This document shows positions 35,944-48,000 of a DNA stretch of 64,000 nucleotides, one piece after another. The translations under genes and the position numbers were made by a program. Below the pieces are notes generated by a model. That model ran no database searches. It had not been told where the DNA came from and worked only from the letters and a program-made list of their open reading frames with translations. This DNA comes from Parascedosporium putredinis. Its lineage: Eukaryota > Ascomycota > Sordariomycetes > Microascales > Microascaceae. How positions within the stretch are numbered: the first letter of the stretch is position 1; the number at the start of each line of letters is the position of its first letter. The stretch covers positions 1,922,001 to 1,986,000 of the forward strand of contig CASHTG010000016.1 in the NCBI GenBank assembly GCA_949357655.1. The letters are read 5' to 3'.

Positions 35944-38900
35944 TCACCTGCAAGTAGCCCTCCACCTCGTCCCTACCCGGCCACCCCCGAGCGCCTCGAG
36001 CTCCCGCCTGGTAGGCTCAAGGAGGTCGTCCGGCACGTGCTCCTCCGCTAGAGCGCGGAAAGCGCAGACTGTCCGTCGCAGGTGATACCTGTTCTTCTCG
36101 TTGGCCGGGCTCCAGCCCTTCTCTCCAGAGCTGGCCCAGTGTGGTATCGACCACCGTAGCAGGTCGAGCATGCCCTTGTAATCGAGGAGGTGAGCCAGGG
36201 CCTGCATATACGCGTGGGCTTCCGTGCCCCGCAGCTGGCCGTACGTCTTGGGCATACTCCAGTCCTCACCCTCTGGCCCGACGAGCGGCGCGATGGGCGA
36301 TGAGAGGCGTTCAAAGTTGGACTCAAGGTAGCGCGCCATCGGCCCAATGAGAGTAGTGAAGCTAACCTCGCCGCTCTTGGATGGTGCCGTCTCCGGAACA
36401 GCGCCTACGTCCGGAGGGGTGCGCGCCTGCCCTCCGCGTAGCTCCGAAGCGATGCTTAGAATGACTGGCTCCTCAAATTCTTCAACCTTGGGTTTGCGCT
36501 GGGTCTTTGGCTGTGGAGTCGCATCTTGGCTAGTATCCTCCTCTGTCGCCTCCTCCTCCTCCTCTTCTACCCCTCCACAGTCTCAATCGGGGGCGGTCGC
36601 AGATGTTGCATAAAATGCGCTCGCATGCCGTTGGAAATGGCCCTCGCCGTGTAAAAAACATGTCGCAGTCCATTGAACATGCCTTTCTCGCGGCGGAGAG
36701 AACGTCGCAATAGAGCAGAAACGTGGCGTAACCTCTCTCCCGGGGAGGGTGTCCCGAAAAGTAGACACCCCTCGGCGAGCTCAGACGGTGTAGAATCGGG
36801 TCCCAAAGCGGCCGCACATTCATATGCTGCCGACGCTGCTTGCGCGCAAGCTCCGAGTACTCCGTTACTAGCCTGATAGCCTCTGGAATCCGCGTGTCGT
36901 CGGTCGAAGGCCGGGTCTCCGCCAGCGCCGTCGGGTGGATCTGGCAGAGGAGCGCAATGTAAGCCTGGAAGACGCCGAACGGCACGCGATCGAATATCTT
37001 GGAGACATCCTTGTCTGACCGCTCTGAGAACCAATGGACGATATCTTTGTCCAAGGCGCTATCCTGCAGATACATGTGGAACGGGGCAAAGTGCGACGCG
37101 GTCCTAAGCAGAACCGCCAACGAGTGGCCGTTGAGCTTCACTTTGTCCGCGCGCATCCTCTCGTACAGCTGCTCCACCGTCGGAGGCTGCGCCCTCGCTT
37201 TTTCAAAGTCGCTGAGGTTGGGGATATGCACTTCCACGGCATGCCGCCCATCTCCAGGCAGGTAATGTTCATTTTCGGGTAGCGTGGCCGTTAGCTTGGC
37301 AAACAGTTCACCGTAAACTTCGGCGCTGCGCTGACATGACTCGGGTTGGCGCTGAAATACGGTCCACGCCTCGTGCGCGTTTCTAGTGGTGCGAATCTCC
37401 GTCGCCCACACGTTCTCGGGTGTAACTTTTGTGTCACGCGATCGCATAAACTTCGTCATGTTGGCGCGGGTCTGTATGGTGGGCGTCCTATCAGGACCTC
37501 GACCGGCGAGGATATCAATCACGTCATCGACGGGTGTTCTTGAATATCCCGCCTCCTGCATCGTCAACCCGGCCCGAATAGCTCGGGAGAAGTCATCTCC
37601 CGGGTCTTTTTCCTCATCCAAACCGTCCCGGACGACCTTGAACGGCGGCCACGACTTGCCGTGACGTAAAGCCTCATCGCGCTCCTCAATCGTCTTCTCC
37701 AGGCCGACCAAGGCAACGCGAATGGCTTCAAAGCTTTTCCTCTCCAGCATCAAAGGGCGCTCCAGCTCCCCGGACATCTTCAAGAGGATTCTTTGCGCCT
37801 CCCAGATGCGGTCCATGTATTGGCGCGCGGAGCGATCGGGGGCAGCGGCAAACATCTGAAGAGCTTCATTGTAGGCCTCATTCTGTGCCGCGTGCACCCT
37901 GTTCTCTGGCAGTATGCTAGGAATGGTCGTTCGGATGTGCGCCTCCATCAGTTTGGCGAGGAGGGGATGAGATCCGGCCACACCCGACAGCAGTGGAAGG
38001 CCATTCTCCGCATCGGGATCATAAAGGCTTGGCCTCCCCGCAGGCCAAAACTGGTATCCTTGTGGCCATACCATTTTGCGAGATACCTCACGAGCGAGGC
38101 AAGCGACTCTCTCTCGGTAAACACAGCGTTGGGTCTAAGCACAAGATTAAGCAGGGGCACAGGGTGGCAGACGTCGGAAGAGACGAATCTGTCCACCATT
38201 TCGTCCGCATTGGGGGCATCCAGGATATACTGCCATCTTTCCACCGTGGTACGGCAGTAATCAGCGCGCTCGGCTTCTTTGAGTATGCTTTCTTGCGTCC
38301 TATACTTCTGGAACCGTTCGTCCTTGGCGAGTAGTAGCTTGGAGAGGAGCACGGGTATCCGCAGGCGAGGGTAGGCGAGGATGAAGCGCGCGGCATCGAG
38401 AAATTCGGCATCGCTCAGATTTGTCACCCCGTTATCCAAGAGGCTCAAGAGAATCGTGGAAGGGTCTTCCGGCAGTCACCCCTTTCTCCAGCTCGCCCCG
38501 TCCCTGACGCAACTCAGCGGCCCACCGTCCATCATCCTCAGGGGCACTGTCTATATTTCCAGTTTGGCCTCTCTCTTGTTTAGATTGCTTACGTCGATCC
38601 CATATGCTCCGGGGCTGCCGCTCTCGGATGCGCGGGCCCTTGGTGCCCTCGCCGGGTGTTTGTATTGCCGAGTCTTCTGGTGGAGCATGACTGCTAGCCC
38701 TGGTCTCTGGAGGCTCGGGGATTTCGGTATTGGAATTTTTCGCGGATTTAAAGACTTTTAGTTCGTTGCTTATTTAGCGGTTGTCGAGCGCCGGGAGAGG
38801 GTTTTTGCTTCACTCGAGGAGTCGGGCGTAGTCCACCTCCATCGACACGGGCTGTATGGCTCGAGGTTGATAGCGGTCTATTCCCTCGAGTCTCCCCAAG

Positions 38901-39164
38901 TTCTAGGGCAGGATTTGGCCCGCCAAGTGGCACCGTTGCTCGGTCTGCGGAATTCGTCTGAGTCGCAGCAGAGGCTGCATATGCGGAGCGGGTTTGGAGT
39001 CGCCGTCGAGTCCAATGCTAAGCAGAAGAGAGGGACGTTAGTAAACCCCTTTTGGGAATTCTAATGCACAAGGGCGTCAAGACCCACGATCGAACATGCG
39101 CCATTACAGCGCATTACCAAAGGCGACACATGGCCGCCAATCTTAGGAGCCGCCGCAAGAGCAT
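35944..39164 (-). CDS. Large predicted mitochondrial protein, helical-repeat type, unknown function
   Basis: Exon 1 begins at ATG 39164 (MLLRRLLRLAAMCRL). A 100-bp intron (39018-39117, GTAATG donor, TACTAAC branch, CTTAG acceptor) leads into HWTRRRLQTRSAYAASAA. Together these make an Arg-rich, acid-poor leader typical of a mitochondrial presequence. A Pro/Lys-rich linker follows, then a long helical body: LSDAEFLDAARFILAYPRLR, YMDRIWEAQRILLKMSGELERP, FEAIRVALVGLEKTIEERDE, GLTMQEAGYSRTPVDDVIDIL, PTVEQLYERMRADKVKLNGHS, VFQAYIALLCQIHPTALAET. The C-terminal block is MARYLESNFERLSSPIAPLVG, with YMQALAHLLDYKGMLDLLRWSI. The paired-helix character recalls PPR-type fungal mitochondrial RNA factors, but I cannot count clear 35-residue repeats. 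About 1,030 aa. Frame breaks at about 38755, 38470, 38030, 36640, 36560 and 36350. Exact end uncertain. Confidence 0.68.
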
Positions 39165-39806
39165 ATGGCTGGTTCGCAAGCTTATGGTGGAAGCATCGAG
39201 GGCGCCCACTGCAACCCGCAGCTGCTGTAACGGAAATGGTGAAGACCTAATATCAATTTGCCCTAATTCCGCGACAAGGGCTCGAATTAGTCGACGATCG
39301 GTTTCTAGGCCAAACAACTTGAATCGCTATCTCGCGCCGTCATTGAACTTGGGGCTCCCAGACGCGCGAGGTCGAGAGCTTGAACCTTCCAAATAATTTT
39401 GAGATCACGTGGAGATAAGATAGTGACTTGCAGGGGACTAAAATAGTGGATGCACCATGACAGCTGAGGAATGGCGAGCATTTTACTGGATCTTCACCTC
39501 CGAGCCCCGAAAAGGCCGTAAGTTTTCAGGCACACGCTTCCGAGGTTGCCTTACATTGCAACTTTTTCTCTTTCTCCACGTTTTTTTGGTTCCCTATTGG
39601 AGGACCCTTTCTTGTCAATTCCGCTTCCCATGCAGCTGTATACATTTTCTCTCCAGTAGCTGTGAGAAACCTCCAATTCACTCGCTTCAAGATAAAATCC
39701 AGAGCAGCGACCCCACGGCTCTCCTCACAACCGCCGCCCGACCGCCTTTTCTCTCCACGATCCCCCCTCCCTACGGGTCCCTTTCAATGGCGCCGACCCA
39801 TCAATA
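39165..39806. promoter_or_regulatory. Bidirectional promoter between two mitochondrial-protein genes
   Basis: About 640 bp separate the two divergent start codons. The plus-strand side is CT-rich from about 39530 to 39660 (a TTTTTCTCTTTCTCC block), as in many fungal leaders. I cannot point to a specific factor site. Confidence 0.35.
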
Positions 39807-41228
39807 ATGCGCTCCACCACATATACACGTATGACGGCCCGGGCAACACTCAGCCGCCCGGCGGCCACCCCCACCGAGTCCTCTCCACCACCGCCGCGCG
39901 GCCGATGCTCACGACATGGACCCTCGCCTCGACCTCCTCCCCCGCGCGCGCCTACGCCGCTCCTTCCACCCAACCCCCGCCTTCATGCCCCGCCGCCGCG
40001 ACTTCTTCACCTCCAACGTCTACCTCCAGAATAAAGAACGCTTCGAGCGAGGCCCCAGCCACGCCAACAGCGAAGAAGCGAGCGGCGCCGACGTGGACCC
40101 GGCCGCCCCCGGCGCGCACCCGGCGAAGCGCAAGGCCCGCACAACGGGCGTCAAAAGTCTCTGCGCCGCGTCGCCATCATCGCCCAGCAGCCGCCGACCA
40201 GCCGGTCCGCGACGTCCCGCGACGGCGGCGGCGGCGGCGGTGCCCCTCACCGGCCTTGATCAGCGCCGTCTGCGTCGCCGAGGGCTTCAACATGACGGCG
40301 GTGCCCCGCCTCCTCTCCGACCGCGGCTACGAGATCGACCCGGACGGCACGGGCTTCGAGGCCGCCGAGGTAGTGCACGCCCGCGACCCCGAGACCGGCG
40401 CCGACATCTTTGTCTTTCCCTCGGGCACCGTCGTGACTTGGTCCCTCCCGACCGAGGAAATCGTCGGATACCTGCTCGAGGCCGCCGAAGACCTGCACGA
40501 ACCAAGTCGCCGCGAAGCCGAGGATCTAGACTACGTATACGACCGCTCGCGCGACACAAGCCTCATCAAAGACGACCTCGTCGTCCTCGGCACCCGTCGC
40601 GAGGCCACACTCAACCACTCTTCCCCACCTCTTCCGCATCCGGCCCCGCCAGCGCCTCTCTCGACGCAAACACCCACGACGCCGAGCCCTCGCGCCTCAA
40701 CACCACCCTCGCCAAAGTCGCCTTCTCCTCCGGCCTCGCCCGATCCACCAAGCTCGCCGTCCTCGAGGCCGACCTAGCCTCCTACTTTGAGCAGACCCGC
40801 TCTATCCCCTCCATCCTCTCCCAGGGCTCCCGCCTACGCCTCTCCCGCGCCTTCATCCACCAAAGACGGGTGAGCTCCTCAGCCTCTCCGCCCGCCTCAA
40901 CAACTACTCGGAGCTCACAGACTCCCTGCCCGACATCTTTTGGGACAGCCGCTCCGAGCTCGGCCTCGAGGGCTACTACGACCAGGTCGGCCGCGCCCTC
41001 GACGTCAACGTCCGCATCCGCACCCTCAACCAGCGCCTCGACTACGCCCAGGACATTGCTAGCGTCCTGCGCGAGATGTCGAGCGAGCGCCACAGCACCC
41101 GTCTCGAGGTCATCATCATCCTCCTCATCGCCGTCGAGGTCGTCTTCGAGCTCAGGCGGGAGTGGAAGGAGCACAAGGCCCAAAAGGCAAAGGCTCTCGA
41201 GGCTAACACCGTTGTGGTTACTACCTAA
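39807..41228 (+). CDS. RMND1/DUF155-family mitochondrial protein (Mrx10-like)
   Basis: RMND1-family proteins are inner-membrane factors needed for mitochondrial translation; yeast members are Rmd1, Rmd8 and YDR282C/Mrx10. The start is taken at ATG 39807, with a Ser/Thr/Arg-rich N-terminus, but frames change several times in the GC-rich leader. The DUF155 core is clear: RTTGVKS, AVCVAEGFNMTAVPRLLSDRG, TGFEAAEVVHARDPETGADIF, FPSGTVVTWSLPTEEIV. Then come STLAKVAFSSGLARSTKLAVLE-type sequence (LNTTLAKVAFSSGLARSTKL) and LASYFEQTRSIPSILSQGS. After a break near 40866 come NNYSELTDSLPDIFWDSRSE, LGLEGYYDQVGRALDVNVRI, and a C-terminal hydrophobic segment LEVIIILLIAVEVVFELRR that anchors the family. About 474 aa, no introns seen. 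Breaks at about 39910, 40160, 40610 and 40866. Confidence 0.88.
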
Positions 41229-42334
41229 GCGGGAGGTGTAAGAAAAAAATAAGAACTACGAGCTAAAAGGGAAAAAAAAAAAAAGAAAAGGCCATGCAGC
41301 AAGTCATAGGCGGAATTCATAGACACATTCTCGAAAGCATGAGCGAGCTCGGCGCAATCCCACGTCTTTGTTAGCTTGAGAACATATTAGCGCTGAAGAA
41401 CATCGGCATTGGCTTCCATCATTGGATCATGAAAGCTGTAACCAACATGTATTAGTACTAAACAAGATCGCCCATGAACGGGCAACGACCGATAATGATT
41501 AGATAGACCACTCCGCTAAACCAAAAATAGCATTCATATTTCTCAGAACTCTCTTACACTGACTGCTCACTTCTTCCGCTCGATGAATTTGAGATGCGCC
41601 TCATGCAAAAAGACCGTGATGGAAACAAATTGTAGCCCGTTGAATTCCGATAATTTTGGTAAAATATTAATAGATACAAGAGCGCGCTCTAATTCTCACC
41701 CAAAGCAACCTTTTCTTTCAATCCTTACATCCACCGAAGCAGAACTATCTCGATCTGCGTAGTCTTCTCCAAATCATCTCAATCCATCAACACCCCTGAC
41801 CGCCTCAACGTGGAAGGCGTCTTGAATTTTTCTTCTCCGGCCTATTGATACTCTCCCAACCCGGCTCTCGAACATCTGCATCCCGCAACATCTATGCCGG
41901 ACCAAAAGGGCGAACAATCGAGTGTAAAAGAAGGTAAAAGAGGGAGAAGAGACTCCATGAAATGGGGAAGAGAGTCGAAAGACGACGGTTCGCCAACCCA
42001 ATAATTAAGAAGCCCCACAAAAGAAGAAAAAGAAGAAGCAAAACAATGGGAAGAAGAGAAGCGAAACAAGACAATACACGAACATGGACACCACGTTCCA
42101 TCCATACCAAAACGCCTGCCGAATCATGCCGTTTCCTTTCCCATGGAATCAAAGCATGCGTCCACCCGGACCGGAGATATTCGAACAAGAAAATAACTAG
42201 AAAAGCAGCAAAAGGGGATGAGTGTATATGCTGTGGATGCGTGCGTGCGTGCACGCATGCGTGAGCGATCAGGAACCTCATTGACGTGTTGTTACGAAAT
42301 CGACAGGTCCGTTCCAACCTATTCATCTCCGTAT
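41229..42334. other. Convergent intergenic region, AT-richer
   Basis: About 1.1 kb between the ends of the DUF155 gene (+) and the Gln-rich gene (-). An A-rich tract lies at 41250-41290, and AT content rises at 41480-41700. GCGTGCGTGCGTGCACGCATGCGTG at 42239-42263 is a small GCGT/GCAC repeat with palindromic character. No gene is supported. Confidence 0.4.
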
Positions 42335-45300
42335 TTATTGGCTCATGGGAACCGGTCCGTCTGGCCGAGGCATCATTTGAGGCGCCGGTTGCGGGGTCAG
42401 ACCCTGCCTCTGATCGGGCTGGCCAAGGTGGACAGGAGACGCCCTAGGCACCGATGGGATGATTGGGACGGGAACGGGAGAAACCTTGGCTGGAATCTGG
42501 TGCTGGACGATGGGGGAGCCACCTTGAGAACCACCGTTCATGATCCTATGCTGCACGGGGGCACCTGCTGAAGCACACCCGGCATGTTGGGGCGCGCAGG
42601 AACGGGGGCCGGTGAGCGGTTCATTGTCTGCCCAACACCTAGCCCAATTCCGGCGAGACCGGACACGGGCGAATTGTATCCGCTGTTTCCATCCCTAGCC
42701 GCCGCGCGCGCTTGCTCCAGCATGCGCTGCTGTTGGCTGTCCGTCATTACTGTGTGGTATCCAGTGAGTCCAGGGGCGGTGCTAACACCACTAGGCATAT
42801 GCGGCGTTCCCGAAACGCTCGCAGCCCGAGGCATCGGGGACCTGTGTACGTTTTGCATCTGGTGCTGAACAGGGTGCCATAGCGCTGCGGCGGCGCCTGC
42901 TGGACCTGTTGCACCTGTTGCTGGACCTGTTGTTGGACCTGTTGCTGCTGCTGTTGCTGCTGGTACGGGTTTGGTGCATAGCCTTGGGGCTGTTGGGGCA
43001 TGTGCGGTGACGCTGTGCGTTGCGGGACGCCGCCGTTGGGGTAGGCGGCATACTGAACCGGAACTCGGGGTACCTGCTGTTGCGGGTATGCTGGCTGCAC
43101 TTGCTGAGCAGGCTGAACCTGCTGGTATGGGTTGGCATACGTCGCACTTGGGCTTCGATGCTGGGGTGCGGCAGCATAGGGTGCAGGGAGGGCTGCGGCC
43201 GCTGGTTCGGGGTGTGGTGCTGCATGCCTTGATGGCCGTACGGCGTCTGGGTCTTAGCTAGCTGAGGAGCAAATGGCGCAGTGTAGCCATTGGCTCGATA
43301 CTGCTGGCTTATGGCCCTTTGCGGCTGAATGTGGTGCTGCGAGGGCGACTGTTGGGGAGGAATGGGCCGAGGCGGTTGGGCCTGAGGCGAGGGGACCGGC
43401 TGGCTCGATACGGACCTGTAATAGTGAGTCTGGGGAACGGGGGTCCTGGCTTGCGGGTGAGGCGTGTACTGAGCGGGATTGCCAGGGTGGTACTGATTAG
43501 CGTTATATGGCGTCGCATTGTGAGCACGATGCGCGGATGCGCGCGAGGCAGCGTTCGTGTTGGCGGCCTGCTGCATCTTTTGTTGTTGCTGCTGTTGTTG
43601 CTGCATCTTATGCTGGACTTCCAGCCTCAAACGTTCCTGGGCCGCGGCCTCATCCTCCGCCATGATACCGTTGTACTCTTCGAGCTCGATGGGGACCCTT
43701 GTGCTCACGAGCAAGTCATTCAGCTGGTCTCCCTGCAGCTTCGCAACGGCGTAAGGTGGTAGGCTCCGAATGATGGATTGCAGCAGGGTCTTGAGCGTCT
43801 CATAGGTGGCGAGCTCATCCTCGGACGGCGAAGGCAGTTGGCTGTTGGTAAGCATATCTGTCTCACCTACAGCCAGCCTGTTGGTGGAAGTAACAGACTT
43901 GGTGATGTTGCGGATGTGCTGGAACGAGGAAAGGGTGAGAATCAGATCATGCACCTCTTCAAGCAAATCGTCCACGTCCTGGTCAGCGGCGGTCTTCACG
44001 GTGGCCGGTGGTGGCTCAAACACAGTCATCTTTGCATCGTCGCCCAACTCCGTGATCACAGTTTCGATGAGAGCCGGATCAATCTCGATTTCCACAGGTT
44101 TCGCCTCAATCGCCTTATCAATAGTCTCCCCTCTTCCGTCGAGTCTGGCGCGCCATCCTGCTTCGGCCAATATCGAGCCGGGATCAGGTCGTAGAACTCA
44201 TACTGTCCCTTTTGCTGCCACCAGATACGACCGGCGAGAGTTGATGGAACAACGGCACCCGAGTCATCGCGGGACGGGGAGAAACTTGAAAGGCAGTCCG
44301 GAAAAGGGACTCCATTTCCGACATTTCCAGTTCTGTTGATGATGGCTTGTGGCCAGCCAGGCTCTGTGCTCGCTCTCTCTGCTTAGTTTTGATAGGTGAT
44401 TCGACGGTAGCCTTTGTATAATCGAGGTAGTGGCCGACAGACAAGACCTGATTAGGGTATGCATTCGACCACTTCGTCCAAGGATTGTGAGGTTTCGGTT
44501 GCTGGAAGCCAAGCACGTTCTCTTTGGCGTTGGGCTTCGCCTGTGCCTGTTTCGCGGCTGTGGGCATAAGAGGAAGGCGGTTCTTGGGTGCAGGAAGGGT
44601 TTCGCCAAGTGTCTTGGGTACTTTAACGGGCAGCTTCTTCTCGACACCATCCCCGCCCGAGATCATGACGGTTGACTTGATGCCGGATGGAAGCTTGTGC
44701 GCGAGCGTTTCCGTCCTGTCCAATACGTCTTTGGTCGTGAGAGGGCTTGCGAAGAGCGTGATGGGCTCCTCATTTCGACCGGGAACAGTGACCGCAAGCA
44801 GATTCTGTTTCGTCGGAGTGGGCGAGGTGATTGGCTTCGCGTGAGGGTATGCGATCTCAAGCTTGCAGTATTTGCGGCATTGGTTATGCAGAGTAAACAC
44901 GGCCTGGGTCTGCTCGAGGGGAAGGGAACTTGTGAGGCGCGAGCGAGTGATCGCCGTCAAATCATTCGCCAGCTCTTGAATATTCGCATACACTCCTTGA
45001 GTGACCCTCTCGGCGATGGTTTCTGGCGGGGGCTTGTCGCATCTTCGGACCTTGCGCGCTTTGCAGGTGGAGCGCCGTCCACCGAGGGGACAGGTTGTGT
45101 AAAGGCTGAAGGGGTCAGGTCATATCTGTACCGAGAAAACTCGCAAAGTCAGTAAGATCAAGGCGGAGGCCGCAGCAAAAGCCGCACGAAGAGAGAGACG
45201 CGCTCCTGGGGGATGAATGATGGCCTCTTCGCAGATGAGAAGAGGGTGGTCAAACATGCGAGAGATGATGGCACGGTAGAAAATAGATGGGAAGTGGAGG

Positions 45301-45668
45301 GCAAAAGCATGAGGAGGGTAAAAGGCCAGGAAAATGAACGAGGTTTGATAAGCCCACCTTTGGAGAAGCTTTAGAAAGGTCTCGATCTCCGCCTTGGTGT
45401 GTTTTAGGGCGGGTGCGGAAGAGCCGTTGATGGCTGGCGTTCCATTGGAAGTCGGCCTCTCGCCCTGCGCGGTTTGTCCGGCATCAGTTTCATCGTCGCG
45501 TTTTCGCTTGCTGGCGACGGCGATGGACATGTCGGCGGGCTGCTGGGCGTGTTGCTGGGCGTGTTGCTGGGCTTCTAGAGATTGGATCGCGGGCGAAGGC
45601 TGATGCTCAACCTTGACGGAGTCGTGGGTGGTAGGCCCGTTCACCTCGGCCACCCCTGGCTGCGCCAT
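42335..45668 (-). CDS. Conserved fungal nuclear protein with Gln/Pro-rich C-terminal half
   Basis: Start ATG at 45668 (MAQPGVAEVNG). Exon 1 ends ALKHTKAEIETFLKLLQ; a 232-bp intron (45126-45357, GTGGGC donor, TACAG acceptor) joins RYDLTPSAFTQPVPS. The N-terminal region has a KRKRDD nuclear-localisation-like motif, then VTQGVYANIQELANDLTAITR, CRKYCKLEIAYP, SVGHYLDYTKA, KTKQRERAQSLAGHKPSS and ELEMSEMESLFRTAFQ. A central block follows: LIETVITELGDDAKMTVFEPP, DVDDLLEEVHDLILTLSSFQ and LKTLLQSIIRSLPPYAVAKL. The last third is Gln/Pro/Ala-rich, with poly-Q runs at 42905-42962 and 43575-43605. About 1,034 aa. The layout resembles fungal proteins tied to chromatin remodelling, but I cannot name an orthologue. 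Frame breaks at about 45010, 44190, 43130, 42870 and 42550. Confidence 0.72.
42903..42962 (-). repeat. Poly-glutamine / VQQQ repeat in the nuclear protein
   Basis: CAG/CAA codons form a run of eight Gln followed by three VQQQ/VQQV-type units on the minus strand. Mixed CAA/CAG use suggests a maintained Q-rich region rather than a pure expanding triplet. A second poly-Q stretch lies at about 43577-43605. Confidence 0.85.
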
Positions 45669-48000
45669 GGCTGCGTTGTGGGTGAAAAGGTCGGGTCGTC
45701 GCTCCGATAACTTGGCGATGGAGCGCGACTCGATAGGCTCGGCGCGGACAGGTAGGCTCCTGTGATGGAAATATCCGAGTTGGCGAGGACAAGAAGCGAT
45801 GGGAGGAAAAAATGGGTCGTGGATGGAATGTAACCTTTTTGACGAGAAGAAAACGAGATGGGACGAGGACAAGTGGACGTAAGGGGGATGGGGAGGAAAG
45901 GATGTGGCGGGTGATGAAATAAAGGTAAAATAAAGACAATCAATGTGGCCGTGTTCTGCAGGACAAGATGAGCGAGCCGGCGTTGAAGGCGTCGAGTCGG
46001 TTCGTCGATAAATCGCGACGCGCGCTGGATTTTGGTGGAATTGGAAAGGTTCCAAAAAAGCGTTTTGGAGGGGATTTTGGCTCCTTGCTGACTATTGCCG
46101 TTTGGCTCTGGCTCAGGACCCGGACGATGGCCGGTCACAGCTCTCTTTTTTCTCCTTTGTGCTAGTGAGCTGGTTGGCTGGTGGCTCTAGGCAAGAGCGT
46201 AAAATTACGTGCAGAGGGGGAAGAGATGTGCTGCGCGAGGCGATGTCAACGTGCTGGAGGTTGGTGCGAAGGGGTGAGGCGTCCTTTCGCGGCAACAGAA
46301 AGAAATGGGGGAAGGAAAAAAATAGGACCAGGTCAGTTCCCACTGTGAGAGATCTGGCTGTTGGCAAGCTCAAAGTGGAGGAAGGAAACCCCAGTCTGAG
46401 CTTCCCTCGGCGGCGCTGGGGAAAGATAGGCTCAAAACTGCTCACTAGCAAATCACAGTGAGCGAGGCCACTCAATCTGTTAGGGCGGAAGAAAAGAGAT
46501 AGGAGCCAGGGTCTCCACAAGAACGGCAAACACACGGGCAAACAGAGACACCTCAATCTCTATCAGAAAAAGCGAGGCAACAATAAGAGAAATGGAAAAG
46601 AGGGAAACAGCCAGCCGCGTTTTTTTATCTACGTGCCTGACCCTTTCCCAACAGGTGATAGAAACGTCAAAATAATTGGAGGGCCATGCAGAGAAAATTC
46701 GGCCATGGACGGGAACCCCAGAGTACACTCATGACTGTGTCAATGGCCACAGCAGACAACATGAATCCGATGTGAGGAGATCAAGGGAGCAAAGTACCCA
46801 TGTCACTTTTTCAAAGGTGGTGGGTCCCTCAAGCACACGCTTATCCTTTTTCGGAGACCTCTACGACATGTAGTCACGTGAGTCTTCCCGTCCGTCATCG
46901 CGCGCCGGTTTGGCCTGCCAACCGGGGGCTTGTGGTTCATGTCACAGATCCAGCGTGGAATGCGTAGGAGAACTGAGCCCCAGAAATGGGCTTTGAGGAA
47001 CGATAGCTGCGATACCTAGGGATGCAAAGGTTTTGACCATCCACTGGCGGGTTTCACTGTCAGCGGCCGCCATATACGCAGATGTGCAGCGAAATCGCAG
47101 TATTAGCGGCAACCATGAATGATCTCCTTCTTTCACCCATAGCCATGGTAAGGGTAATATCAAAGCCACATAATTCGACGCCGGATTATCAAGGATCACG
47201 GAGCGCAGGTTATATACATGTCTCACCTTGCCAAACCCCAGGGCCGAGCTCTAACCCAATCGGCAGTATCTCCCAAGGCGCATATGTCAAGCAGGCAAAG
47301 AGACCCGCCAGTGGCCTTTTACAGGGATTTCCACCGCACCATCAGCTGGCGAGCTTTGATGATTGGTATCGAGCTGCTGAGTTGATCTCGCATTCCTCGC
47401 CAAAGGCTGCAGTGATGTGTGTCAATTGATCGGTGCAATACAACCGAATCGGGTTTACGCTAATTAGTATTTGACAATGACAAGGCTTAAATCAGAGGTA
47501 GTTCCAATGGGGCAGCGAAGACGGGAACACGGCACGCCGAACTGGGTGAAAAGAATTCAACAGCTAGTTACTTCCTAATGCTAATCCGTAAACCCCGTAT
47601 TCCATGCTCTGAGATTGTGGCGTTCTTGAGGTGAATGTGCCTTGCTCTCGGTAAGGGTTTGATCTGGGGCTGGTATTGTCACGCGAGAAGCTAAGAGATG
47701 GTCCGCTAGAGGAGAGAAAAAAACAAGGAGACAATGTTATAGTCCCCTGGTCCTGTGGCCCCTTTGCACATATTCCTCTGGTCCTCGCCCCTCCAACTAG
47801 CTTCACTTACACAAATCTCGGGCCTGCATTACTATGTGCCACGCCGATCCCTTCAATTGAAGGGAATTCCAAAACTAACCATATGCGTTACTGAGAAACG
47901 AGAAACGAAAGCAAAGCGAATAAAGAAAAGGGGAAAAAAGGCCAACCAGTAAAAAGAAAAAGGGCACCGGGATATGAGGAGATGGTACAACGCCTAACTC
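45669..48000. other. Intergenic upstream of the Gln-rich protein gene and 3' of pep4
   Basis: About 2.3 kb. The side nearest 45669 is purine/pyrimidine-skewed and reads as the leader of the minus-strand gene. Short open frames at 46102-46461 and 47082-47429 lack family motifs. I see no RNA gene or repeat of note. Confidence 0.4.
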
